From Virgibacillus_N oceani_A (lineage in GTDB: Bacteria > Bacillota > Bacilli > Bacillales > Amphibacillaceae): a DNA stretch of 64,000 nucleotides. The DNA is taken from assembly GCA_041521345.1 (NCBI GenBank), contig JBGOHB010000016.1. One strand, 5' to 3'. Numbering within the stretch: the stretch's first letter is position 1; every line of letters starts with the position of its first letter. Shown one piece after another: positions 8,265 through 17,289 of the stretch. The translations under genes and the position numbers were made by a program. Below the pieces are notes generated by a model, which did no database searches, was not told where the DNA came from, and was given only the letters and a program-made list of their open reading frames with translations.

Positions 8265-11200
8265 TTGAAGAAAAAACAGCGTAAAATAGGTACATTAAGT
8301 ATTATCCTGTCGTTACTCTTATTATTTTCCTTATTTCCACCTGCATTTTTAGTGGCAGGAAATAGTAATGATTTGCACCAATCATTACATTCTATCAATA
8401 ACAACAACATCAATGAAAAACTGGGGGAAAGCTTACTAAAGGAGTTTGAAAAGAATGAGCAAGTAACCTTTCTACTTAAGTTCAAAGAACAAGTAGATAC
8501 AGAGAAAGTGGCTGCCGAGTCTGTGAATAAATCAAAACAGCTTAATCATACAGCAGCGAAAACAGATTTAACTAAGCGATCGTCTATTGTATCAGCACTA
8601 CGAGGAAAGGCTTTAGAGACACAACATAATGTAAAAGAATACTTAGAAAAACAAAAAATAGATGGCAACGTGGATGATTTTGAGTCACTTTATATCGTCA
8701 ATGCTATAGCAGTTACTGGAACGAGAGAAGTAGCTGAAGAACTATCAACCTTTTCGGAAATTGACAAAATCTTACTAAATGAGACATACCAGCTTGACTC
8801 GACTGCTCAGATAAATACATCAACCAAAGAAACAGATAAGCGTTTGATTGACGACGCCATCGGGTGGAACATTGAGCGTATTGGTGCTCCTGAAGTTTGG
8901 GATATGGGTATAGATGGTTCAGGAATAGTTATTGCCACAATTGGAACTGGTGTAGATTGGGAACATCCTGCTTTAAAGGAAAAATATCGCGGTTACGACC
9001 CTTCCAACCCTGATGAGCCCAACCATGAATTCAACTGGTACAATAGGATTTCAAATGACCAAGAACCTATTGATCCCATTGGTCATGGGACTAAGGTTAT
9101 GGGAGCAATCCTTGGAGAAGATGAGGGAGAAGCAGATCTGATTGGCATTGCTCCCGGCGCAAAATGGATTTCAGTTAACGCCTATACTCCTTATGGGGAT
9201 ACAAGCGACTTTGACTTATTGTTAGCAGGAGAATGGTTGCTTGCTCCAAAAGATTCCTATGGAATACCACATCCCGAAATGGCACCAGATATAATCAATA
9301 ATGCATGGGATTTTGGCGTTGGTGAAAATGAATTTTTTAGACCTATGGTTCGTAATTGGATAGCAGCAGGTATTCTTCCAGTATTTCAAAGTGGCGATGG
9401 AGATCCGACAGATGACCTAAACATTTCCCCTCCAGGAAACTATCCGGAGGTACTAACCGTCGGGGCAACAGATGAAAATGACGAGCTCGCACCTTTTTCA
9501 TTAAGAGGTCCATCACCTTATGGAGAAACTAAACCAGACATTAGTGCACCTGGAGTTCATATCCGTACATCTGCAATCGATGGTGAATATGAAGAGGAAT
9601 GGAATAGTACTGCAGCATCCAGTGCACATATGGCAGGAGCAGCAGCTATGTTGCTTCAAGTAGATTCTACTCTTTCACCATCTGATTTGAAACAGATCTT
9701 TTTGGATACTACAACACCGCTTACGGATGAAAACTATCCTCATTCACCTAATAACGGTTATGGTTATGGTTTACTTAATGCCTACGAGGCAGTTCAGCGT
9801 GTAACAGATGGCGTGAGCAGAATTCAGGGTGAAATAATGGAAGAAGGTGAAGACCTAGAACCACCTACCTACCAGCATGAACCACCTCTAGGACCTTTAA
9901 TTGGTGGTACGGATCAGAGGTTGACTATATCTGTTCAGGATAATGTCAGTGTTAAAAAAGTCGAACTCCAATTTCGCAGGTCAGAGAATGAAAATTGGGA
10001 GACGGTAACAGCATTCAGGCTTTCCGGCGATCACAAAGATGGAATATACCGTGGAACTTTCCATGTCCCTCCACTAGCAGAATCCATGACATACAAATGG
10101 AAAATAACGGACTATGGCAATAATACAGTGGAAAGTGATCCCTATACAGTTGATATTTATTTTGATGGGATTACCCTCGGCTACTTCACGGATTTTGAAA
10201 CCGACACTGTTGGTTGGTCATGGAATGGGGATTGGGAACATGGTGCTCCTGCCTCTGGCCCTGGGGAGGCCTATTCAGGAGAAAATGTTTATGCAACAAA
10301 ACTTGAAGGTGACTATGGAAATAATAGAGATGATATGTTAATGGCGCCACCGATTTACTTGCCTGATGGGGAAGCCTACCTGCAATTTAAACAATGGTAT
10401 GCATTTGATAGTGGTGATTATGCTTCTATTTACGTTTCTACCGATAATAGAAAAAGCTGGGAAAGCCTTTTGGAATATACCGCCTCTAGCTCTGGTTGGG
10501 TGGATGGGCAGGTTGATCTCTCTGACTATACAGAACAATTCATATACATTGCTTTTCATCTTTCTACAGATGATGAAGATACAGATGCCGGGTGGTATCT
10601 GGACGACGTGGCATTAACGGATACACCATTACAATTAGATGATAATATGGAAAAAATTTCAATCGATAGTAAACTCAATATTGAAGCACATGAAGAAATT
10701 AACGGGGTAATGGACCAAAACTATATCAATAGTTCTATGCATAAACCTGATGATACGGAAAAGAAAAGTGAAGAAAACAATCCTGCATTACCAATTGATG
10801 CAAATGTTAATATACTTGAAACCGAGCGTTCTGTAAATACAAATCCAACTGATGGTAGTTATTCATTAATCCATCCAGCTGGCACATACACCCTTAAAGC
10901 AGATGCTTATGGTTATTATTCAGAAACAGAATCCGTTGTAGTACCTGAAGAAGGCGCAGTGGAAGCGAACCTCACTCTACAGCCTATTCCAAAGGGAACA
11001 TTATCAGGTATAGTTACAAGTAACCACACTGAAGAACCTGTTAATGAAGCAACACTGTTTTTAATAGAGGACGCAGCAGTTTCACCAGTTAAGACAGATG
11101 ATAATGGCTATTACTCTATTGAAGCCTTCGAAGGTGAATATACGATGCAAATTATAGCACCTGGATTTGAAAGTAAAGAAATAGAAATATCCATTAGTGG

Positions 11201-12575
11201 AAATGATGACCTGGAGCAACATGTCGAGTTGATACCAGCACTGGATGAAACGATTGGATACGATGACGGAACTGCTGAAAATGCACGTGCATTTTCTGAT
11301 GCAGGTTACGGTTGGGCAGTAAAAATGTCCTTGCCTGAGTTTAGGGAAACTGCCACTGTGACAGAAGGTATATTTCAATTCCATGATGATGATTGGCCAG
11401 TTCCAGGAGGCACAGAATTTTTCATCGAAGTTTGGGATGCAACTGGACAAAATGGCACACCTGGTGATAAACTGGCAGGTCCATTTGAAGCTGAGGCAAT
11501 AAGAGATTTGAATGAATGGACGGTTGTTGATTTGCGGGAGCACGATATCATGGTAAATGGGGATTTCTACATGGTTTATATTCAAGCAGACGATAACCCA
11601 TATGCTCCTGGATTAGCAACAGATGAAGATGGTCCTTATGCTTCAAGAAGCTATCAACAAATTGACGGTGTATGGGCGCAAGCAAATGCAAGTGAGGGGA
11701 ATTATATGATTCGCTCACGAGTGAGCTATGAAATGGAAAAACCAGTGATTACATCACCAGCTAATGACCATATTACGAATGAAGAAAATATTACAGTTCA
11801 GGGTACTGCACTACCGAATACAACTGTGCAATTGATGAACAATGGAGAAAATGCCGGATCTGCTAACAGTAATGATGAAGGTGAATTCGCTATTTCAATC
11901 GAATTAACAGAAGGAGAAAACGAATTGACTGCTATTTCCATGATTAATGATAATCCTATTGGAGAATCTGATCCTGTTACTGTAACATTAGATACGGTTG
12001 CACCAGATTTGACCATTGAAAACCCGGAGGACGGGGATAAGACAAATCGGGAAACAATAACTGTAGAAGGAAAAATAGATGATGATAACCTTGATTATGT
12101 TGAGGTGAACGGACAAAAAGCAAATGTAAACAATGGCGAATATTCACAGCGTATCTTGCTTGATAATGGCCAAAACGAAATTGAAGCTGTTGCAGTGGAC
12201 AAGGCCGGAAATGTTACAACAAAGTCCGTTACAATACAAGTGAAATTCGATGGACCAATAATAGAAAACCTTAGACCAACAGAGAATAAATACCTTGAAA
12301 CTGGCAAAAGTGTAAAGATTGAATTTGATAGTGAGCCAGGATTAAGAGCAACATTTGTGATTCATATGCCATTAACTGGTTTAGGTGCAAAAATTTCCAA
12401 TGCGACAGAACTGCCAATGATGGAATTGGATGACGGTCAATATGTCGGCTATTGGACAGTTCCAATTAATGCCTATGCTGAAGGGGCACAGATTGAAGTT
12501 ACTGTACGGGATAGCTTTGGAAACGTAACTCGTGAGTTGGCAGAAGGTAAATTAATTATTAATACAGAAGAATAG
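8265..12575 (+). CDS. Bacillopeptidase F-like S8 protein, apparently catalytically inactive
   Basis: A secreted protein of 1436 residues from TTG 8265, chosen because GGAAGGAG lies at 8250-8257 and a signal peptide follows (KKKQRK, then IGTLSIILSLLLLFSLFPPA). B. subtilis Bpr is of similar length. Order: signal, I9-like propeptide, S8 domain (about residues 200-520), immune-inhibitor-A/MAM-like beta sandwich (DFETDTVGW, about 650-810), two carboxypeptidase-regulatory-like domains, the Bpr-type module starting GYDDGTAENARAF, and Ig-like repeats. The S8 fold is well conserved, but catalytic Asp is Gly (IGTGV, residue 227), oxyanion Asn is Asp (SGDGD, 378) and catalytic Ser is Ala (STAASSAHM, 450). 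Only His274 (GHGTK) remains. The frame is intact, so this looks like a retained pseudoprotease. Confidence 0.88.
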   Translation: MKKKQRKIGTLSIILSLLLLFSLFPPAFLVAGNSNDLHQSLHSINNNNINEKLGESLLKEFEKNEQVTFLLKFKEQVDTEKVAAESVNKSKQLNHTAAKTDLTKRSSIVSALRGKALETQHNVKEYLEKQKIDGNVDDFESLYIVNAIAVTGTREVAEELSTFSEIDKILLNETYQLDSTAQINTSTKETDKRLIDDAIGWNIERIGAPEVWDMGIDGSGIVIATIGTGVDWEHPALKEKYRGYDPSNPDEPNHEFNWYNRISNDQEPIDPIGHGTKVMGAILGEDEGEADLIGIAPGAKWISVNAYTPYGDTSDFDLLLAGEWLLAPKDSYGIPHPEMAPDIINNAWDFGVGENEFFRPMVRNWIAAGILPVFQSGDGDPTDDLNISPPGNYPEVLTVGATDENDELAPFSLRGPSPYGETKPDISAPGVHIRTSAIDGEYEEEWNSTAASSAHMAGAAAMLLQVDSTLSPSDLKQIFLDTTTPLTDENYPHSPNNGYGYGLLNAYEAVQRVTDGVSRIQGEIMEEGEDLEPPTYQHEPPLGPLIGGTDQRLTISVQDNVSVKKVELQFRRSENENWETVTAFRLSGDHKDGIYRGTFHVPPLAESMTYKWKITDYGNNTVESDPYTVDIYFDGITLGYFTDFETDTVGWSWNGDWEHGAPASGPGEAYSGENVYATKLEGDYGNNRDDMLMAPPIYLPDGEAYLQFKQWYAFDSGDYASIYVSTDNRKSWESLLEYTASSSGWVDGQVDLSDYTEQFIYIAFHLSTDDEDTDAGWYLDDVALTDTPLQLDDNMEKISIDSKLNIEAHEEINGVMDQNYINSSMHKPDDTEKKSEENNPALPIDANVNILETERSVNTNPTDGSYSLIHPAGTYTLKADAYGYYSETESVVVPEEGAVEANLTLQPIPKGTLSGIVTSNHTEEPVNEATLFLIEDAAVSPVKTDDNGYYSIEAFEGEYTMQIIAPGFESKEIEISISGNDDLEQHVELIPALDETIGYDDGTAENARAFSDAGYGWAVKMSLPEFRETATVTEGIFQFHDDDWPVPGGTEFFIEVWDATGQNGTPGDKLAGPFEAEAIRDLNEWTVVDLREHDIMVNGDFYMVYIQADDNPYAPGLATDEDGPYASRSYQQIDGVWAQANASEGNYMIRSRVSYEMEKPVITSPANDHITNEENITVQGTALPNTTVQLMNNGENAGSANSNDEGEFAISIELTEGENELTAISMINDNPIGESDPVTVTLDTVAPDLTIENPEDGDKTNRETITVEGKIDDDNLDYVEVNGQKANVNNGEYSQRILLDNGQNEIEAVAVDKAGNVTTKSVTIQVKFDGPIIENLRPTENKYLETGKSVKIEFDSEPGLRATFVIHMPLTGLGAKISNATELPMMELDDGQYVGYWTVPINAYAEGAQIEVTVRDSFGNVTRELAEGKLIINTEE

Positions 12576-12577
12576 GA

Positions 12578-12622
12578 GTTTGTAAATGGCATCCAAGCTG
12601 TTGCGGTATGCCATTTACAAAC
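12578..12622. repeat. Perfect 15-bp inverted repeat after the protease-like gene
   Basis: GTTTGTAAATGGCAT at 12578-12592 pairs exactly with ATGCCATTTACAAAC at 12608-12622 around a 15-base loop. It sits 3 bp past the stop codon. It lacks a downstream T run, so it may be a weak or Rho-dependent terminator, a processing or mRNA-stabilising hairpin, or a protein site. Confidence 0.6.
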
Positions 12623-12756
12623 CCAATCTGTATTCAACCTTACAGCAGGCAATTAGTAAAGCGGTTTTTTATTCTTACCACCTTACCTTAGGGAGATCAT
12701 GTAATTAGCATGTAGCCTTTTTGATTCTGGAATCTAATAGAAAAGCAGGTGAAGGC

Positions 12757-13761
12757 ATGGAAGCACATATTAAAAAATTACTGACGAATGATATATTTGC
12801 TAAATGTGTTGAGACATTCGGATTAAAAGAAGATGATGTAACCAAAATCGGTGGGTTTGAGAGTTTTATCTATGAGTATTCGAGAAAATATCAAAATTAT
12901 ATTCTGAGGATTACCCATCAGTCACATAGGACGATGTCAATGATGGATGCGGAAGTCCATTTTGTGAATTATTTGGCAGCGCATGGAGCGCATGTCTGCA
13001 GGCCTGTTCCATCGGTGGAGGGCAAATGGATTGAGTGTGTTGATGTGGGAGATTCTTATTTCCTGGTATCATCCTTTGAAAAAGCAAAAGGCGGGCATGT
13101 GAAGAATGAGGATTTAAATCCTGAGATCATCACAGAATGGGGGAGGGTAATCGGCCATTTTCATGCTTTATCAATAAATTATGAACCTCAAAAGGGAGAG
13201 AACAAAAGGCATGCATGGCATGACGGAGCATTGCTTACTCAGGCAAAGGATTACCTTCCTCATGAAGAACGATTCATCCATGAAAAGATGCTGAACCAAA
13301 TGGAACAGCTGTATAAGCTTCCGAAGAACCAACACACATACGGTCTTATTCATGCAGATATTCACAGAGGGAATTTCTTCGTGAACAATGGTAAGATCAC
13401 AGTATTTGATTTTGACGATTGTGTCTATCATTGGTTTGTGCAGGATATCGCCATCGCCTTGTTTTATTATAAGCTTCATCTGAAGGAAGAAGATCAGTCT
13501 GAAGCAAGGGCGGTACAATTTTTGGATCTTCTCATGAAGGGATACACACAGGAAAATGCGTTGGATCGATTTTGGCTAAAGCAAATTCCTCTATTTTTGA
13601 AACTGCGGGAGATTGAATTGTTTATTGCCATTCGTCGCAGTTTCGATAAGGATAATTTGAGCGGATGGATTGAACGATTTGTCGACAAGAGTATGTACAC
13701 GATTGAACATGATATTCCAGTTTTATCTGAAGAGGTATTTCACAGCATTTCTTCATTTTAA
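12757..13761 (+). CDS. Phosphotransferase (APH/choline-kinase-like) family protein
   Basis: A 334-residue protein kinase-like-fold phosphotransferase. The catalytic loop is GLIHADIHRGNFFV (HxDxxxxN) and the Mg-binding motif is ITVFDFDDCVY. The N-terminal lobe has GGFESFIYEYSRKYQNYILR, equivalent to the ATP-binding strands. It resembles the Bacillus YerI/SrkA-type group, whose substrates include homoserine, choline, thiamine or proteins; the substrate is not readable here. ATG 12757 follows AGGTGAAGG, while an upstream in-frame TTG at 12721 has no ribosome site. It stands alone between two terminator-like structures. Confidence 0.85.
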   Translation: MEAHIKKLLTNDIFAKCVETFGLKEDDVTKIGGFESFIYEYSRKYQNYILRITHQSHRTMSMMDAEVHFVNYLAAHGAHVCRPVPSVEGKWIECVDVGDSYFLVSSFEKAKGGHVKNEDLNPEIITEWGRVIGHFHALSINYEPQKGENKRHAWHDGALLTQAKDYLPHEERFIHEKMLNQMEQLYKLPKNQHTYGLIHADIHRGNFFVNNGKITVFDFDDCVYHWFVQDIAIALFYYKLHLKEEDQSEARAVQFLDLLMKGYTQENALDRFWLKQIPLFLKLREIELFIAIRRSFDKDNLSGWIERFVDKSMYTIEHDIPVLSEEVFHSISSF

Positions 13762-13798
13762 CTTTTGCTAAAAGTTACAAATGGTTATTGTTATATTG

Positions 13799-13835
13799 AA
13801 AAATCCTGTAGGGTTTAAATAACCTGGGATTTTTT
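13799..13835 (+). terminator. Rho-independent terminator
   Basis: AAATCCTGTAGG at 13801-13812 pairs with CCTGGGATTT at 13823-13832, with one internal mismatch region, followed by TTTTTGTTTTT. It lies 37 bp after the phosphotransferase stop. Confidence 0.65.
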
Positions 13836-13922
13836 GTTTTTGCTGGATATCCAGCAAATATTTTTGTTTCTACATAACTGCACTTTGGATACTTCATTTT
13901 CCTGTATAAGAATACGAATCGG

Positions 13923-13949
13923 GTTTAGTCCCGAGGGATCTAAGGGAAT
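13923..13949 (+). promoter_or_regulatory. Possible sigma-B type promoter
   Basis: GTTTAG at 13923-13928 and GGGAAT at 13944-13949 are 15 bp apart, close to the sigma-B consensus GTTTAA / GGGWAT. The DUF2512 start codon is about 90 bp downstream. This is a motif match only. Confidence 0.4.
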
Positions 13950-14036
13950 AGTTTTTAACAAGTCCAAGAGAAGAAAAGTCTATATGGACTAATAGTCAGT
14001 CAGTTGGTTCTGACAAAACAACTGGAGGGAGACATC

Positions 14037-14414
14037 ATGCAACACGGAAAAGCATTGTTGATTAAAGGTCTGCTCACCCTTGTCGTACTTTATTTAGTCC
14101 TGGGTTTCGGATTTGGAATGTCTTTTGTGAACGTACTAATCACGACAGTGGCACTCGGAGCTATTTCCTATCTAGTCGGAGATCTCGGGGTGCTTCCTAA
14201 AAATGGTAATTTGGTAGCAACTATTTCTGACCTTGGTTTAACATTGGTCGTCGTTTGGTTAGTGGGAATTATGCTGACAGGTATAGATATGGGAACCATG
14301 GCAGGAGCAGCACTCACTTCCGCTGTAATTCTTGCAGTAGGAGAGTATTTCTTCCACCATTATATTATGCGAAATGGCCCCGTAGGTCATAGACGCTATG
14401 GCACTTCCCATTAA
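14037..14414 (+). CDS. DUF2512 (YndM-like) membrane protein
   Basis: A 125-residue protein with four transmembrane segments typical of DUF2512: KGLLTLVVLYLVLGF, VNVLITTVALGAISYLVGDL, the ISDLGLTLVVVW span and a final AGAALTSAVILAVGEYFFHH span. ATG 14037 follows GGAGGGAG; an upstream in-frame start at 14004 lacks a ribosome site. A sigma-B-like promoter precedes it and a clear terminator follows, so it is a monocistronic unit, perhaps stress-induced. The biochemical function of the family is unknown. Confidence 0.82.
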   Translation: MQHGKALLIKGLLTLVVLYLVLGFGFGMSFVNVLITTVALGAISYLVGDLGVLPKNGNLVATISDLGLTLVVVWLVGIMLTGIDMGTMAGAALTSAVILAVGEYFFHHYIMRNGPVGHRRYGTSH

Positions 14415-14422
14415 TAACAGAT

Positions 14423-14461
14423 AATAAAGAAGCTGTTTTTCTAATAGACAGCTTCTTTATT
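14423..14461. terminator. Rho-independent terminator
   Basis: AATAAAGAAGCTGT at 14423-14436 pairs exactly with ACAGCTTCTTTATT at 14448-14461 around TTTTTCTAATAG. It follows the DUF2512 stop by 9 bp. Confidence 0.8.
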
Positions 14462-14552
14462 AATTTCACCCGACAGCCATTCCTGTTAATACTTACGGTT
14501 TATATGGGAAAGATAATGGGTGTTTTTAAAATAAGATTTATGATACGGTGGG

Positions 14553-15044
14553 ATGAAAATGGCTGATAATAGTAGGGTTATTCATACCTCTGCGAGAAAT
14601 CAATCTTCTTACATAAAGCGCAATTGGTGGTCGGGGTTTTTGTTTGGACTGGGTATGATAGCCTTTATAGATGAAACTGTTTTTCATCAATTGCTGCAGT
14701 GGCACCATTTCTACGACCGATCTACTACTGAAATAGGGTTAATATCGGATGGCTTATTTCACGCCTTTAGCTGGTTTGCAACTATTGGCGGTCTATTTAT
14801 GCTTGCCGATTTAAGAAGGCGTCAAGCTTTAAACTGGTTATATTGGTGGGGTTCGGTGCTGGTTGGAGCTGGTCTTTTTCAGTTATATGATGGATTAATT
14901 CAACATAAAGTCTTGCGGGTGCATCAAGTGAGATATGTAGAAAATATTTGGTTATATGATTTGGTTTGGAATGCTGCTGGTGCACTGCTTTTGATTACTG
15001 GATTGATTATAATACGCCGGGTACGCCGCCGAATGAAGGGGTGA
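14553..15044 (+). CDS. DUF2243 membrane protein
   Basis: A 163-residue protein with four hydrophobic spans and the DUF2243 signature: GFLFGLGMIAFIDETVFHQ, LLQWHHFYDRST, SDGLFHAFSWFATIGGLFML and a third region with GLFQLYDGLIQHKVLRVHQV. His residues in the spans suggest metal or haem binding, but this is not established. Its stop overlaps a GTG of the CtaG-like gene, and the pairing DUF2243-CtaG is common in Bacillaceae, suggesting a joint role in cytochrome oxidase biogenesis or copper handling (inference). Confidence 0.85.
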   Translation: MKMADNSRVIHTSARNQSSYIKRNWWSGFLFGLGMIAFIDETVFHQLLQWHHFYDRSTTEIGLISDGLFHAFSWFATIGGLFMLADLRRRQALNWLYWWGSVLVGAGLFQLYDGLIQHKVLRVHQVRYVENIWLYDLVWNAAGALLLITGLIIIRRVRRRMKG

Positions 15045-15049
15045 TCTTT

Positions 15050-15845
15050 TTGGACCATATGCATCATGCCATAAATATGTCGCCCTTTTGGGATGTTTTT
15101 TTTATTAGCCTGTCTGTGATCGCCATTGGGGCTTATATTACAGGAGTTATTATCTCCAACAAAAGAGATCACCTCCGTAAATGGCCATTGCACCGTATTG
15201 TTCTCTGGACTGCAAGTATATTGACAGCGTTTGTCGTAATGAGCGGTCCGCTCGCGGAAGCTGTCCATATGAATTTCACCTTACATATGCTTGGTCATTT
15301 GCTATTGGGTATGCTGTCACCTTTGCTGCTTGTTTTGTCTTCACCAATCCGGCTTTTGCTTAGAACACTGCCTGTAAACCGGGCACGGCATGTAACTAAA
15401 ATAATGAGAAGCCAGTATCTTCAATTTATTACACATCCTGTTACAGCCTCCATTTTGAATATCGGTGGTTTGTGGCTGCTTTACACGACCAGCTTATTTC
15501 AGCTTATGCATGGATATACTTGGCTCTATCTCTTTGTCCATCTTCATGTTTTTTTTGCCGGATATCTTTTTACAGCTGCTATGATATATATCGATCCGGT
15601 TTCCCATCGATACAGTTACATGTACAGATCCGTGATCTTTATCCTGACGTTGGCAGCCCACCAGATTCTCTCCAAGTACATTTATGCTTACCCTCCTTTT
15701 GGCGTTGCACGTACAGAGGCTGAAGCTGGCGGTATGCTCATGTATTACGGGGGGGAATATTGTTGATGTCATCATCATTTTTGTCATCTGCTTGCATTGG
15801 TACCGTTCCGTGGCCCCGCGTAAACCTATCTATCAAACCCAATGA
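15050..15845 (+). pseudogene. Cytochrome c oxidase assembly factor CtaG-like protein, frameshifted near the 3' end
   Basis: A caa3-type CtaG family membrane protein. Visible features are a conserved His-rich start (HMHHAINMSP), several spans, AEAVHMNFTLHMLGHLLLGM, LHVFFAGYLFTAAMIY and AAHQILSKYIYA. TTG 15050 has AAGGGGTGAT as ribosome site; GTG 15041 overlapping the previous stop is an alternative. As read, the frame ends at 15766 with MYYGGEYC. Removing one G from the G7 run at 15749-15755 restores the family C-terminus (YYGGNIVDVIIIFVICLHWY, then RSVAPRK) to a stop at 15843-15845. This is either a real disruption, a slippage/phase-variable site or a sequencing error. Confidence 0.75.
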
Positions 15846-15926
15846 ATGAGTTGATTTGGTCTTCAGGTCTGCATGCATACATTGTTGGAGGTTGTTCAAA
15901 AAGTCTGATAAGGATGACACATCTAT

Positions 15927-16598
15927 TTTGCAGTTCCGGTCCCTAATTCAATGGATAATCGCTCGGCTTCACAATTATATATAAATCCAATTACTGCATG
16001 GGTAGTTTGTACAGAAATCTTAAAGCTGAAACCTGGTGATACTTTAATTGTCAATGCAGGCGGATCTTCTATCAGCCGGTTATTTGCTCAATTGTCTAAA
16101 GTTATTGGTTATCGAATGATTGCAGTAACGAGAAATAACAAATATACAAACGAGCTGACACAATCAGGTGCTTCTCATGTGATTAATACATCCAAAACAT
16201 CATTACATCATTCCATTATGGAAATAACAAATGGCTGTGGTGTAACTTCTGCTATTGATTCTGTTGGTGGTGTAGCTGGAACGGAATTAGCATTTTGCGT
16301 TCAGCCTTATGGTGATTTTTTAACAATTGGTCTTTTATCGGGATTACCTATTGATTGGCACACAATTTCTGTAAAGACAAATGTAAATGTTCGGCTGTTT
16401 CATTTGCGACATTGGAATAGACAAGTATCTACACATACGTGGCAAGAAACTTTTCGTTGTTTGATTAAGTTAACGGATGAAGGAAAATTAACTCTAATGG
16501 AGGAAAACTCCCAATATGATTTGCTAGAAGTAAATGAAGCTGTAAGTATAGCCGAATCTGCTAAAAAGAATATAGGGAAAGTATTTCTAACAAGTTGA
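15927..16598 (+). pseudogene. 5'-truncated zinc-type alcohol dehydrogenase / quinone oxidoreductase
   Basis: Only the C-terminal two thirds of a medium-chain dehydrogenase remain: QLYINPITAWVV, the Rossmann loop (LIVNAGGSSISRLFAQL), VTSAIDSVGGVAGTELAF, and a normal C-terminus (EVNEAVSIAESAKKNIGKVF). The N-terminal GroES-like catalytic domain is missing. Coding similarity extends upstream of the first ATG (15951) to about 15927 (FAVPVPNS), showing that ATG 15951 is not a native start. No ribosome site is present. The break coincides with a sequence starting GGAGGTTGTTCAAAAAGTC at about 15887, reminiscent of dispersed Bacillaceae repeats. Probably a non-functional remnant. Confidence 0.7.
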
Positions 16599-17289
16599 GG
16601 CAAATGTTTATATATTCAAGTAACGACGCAAGGTTATTAAATAAAATATTTTTTGTACGAGGGGGATCTCGATTATTTCAGATTAACTATACGGAGAGTT
16701 TAAGATAGACAAGGTATTAGAAGTGTCAATATGAAGCAAACCAGTTCAAAGCTTGATAACATCCACGATAACGGCTTCACAGCTTCCTTCCCTTATTATT
16801 TAGTATTTCAGATTCTTACATGGCCCCCCTTTGTAACGTTTTAAGGTCCTCATTCAAAAATTCAATTATCCAATAAAGTGTAGATGAAGGTTAAAATCAC
16901 TGTAAAGATTAAAATTTCGTTCGGATCTACAGAACAAGTAATTTTTCGTGGGATACATCAAAATCTATAGGTGAATATAGTTGAATATTCAATTTGTTTA
17001 GTTGGTTAAAAGGTAACTATGTCTTAGGTCCTAGGTGAATTCCGACCAAAGCGCAATGTTAGAAAAATTGAGATGGATTATACTCTCAGTAGAACAAATA
17101 TCTAGAAAGGAGAAATTGCCGTAGAAGTGAAGGAGTTAAAATTTACTATTAGTAAGAAGATGCTGGGTCTTTGTATTGATAATTTTATGTAAAGAAACAG
17201 TAAAATTAAAGTATAGCCCATCTTTTTACTCTATACTGATCTTGGTGTAAAAAATAAAAAGGGAATGGATAGGGACAGGAGGATATGGA
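16599..17289. other. Intergenic region upstream of the RND exporter
   Basis: No gene is recognised in about 690 bp. The stretch is AT-rich with stops in all frames. A regulator gene, often found beside RND exporters, is absent here. A ribosome site (GACAGGAGGAT at 17276-17286) precedes the exporter. Confidence 0.4.
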
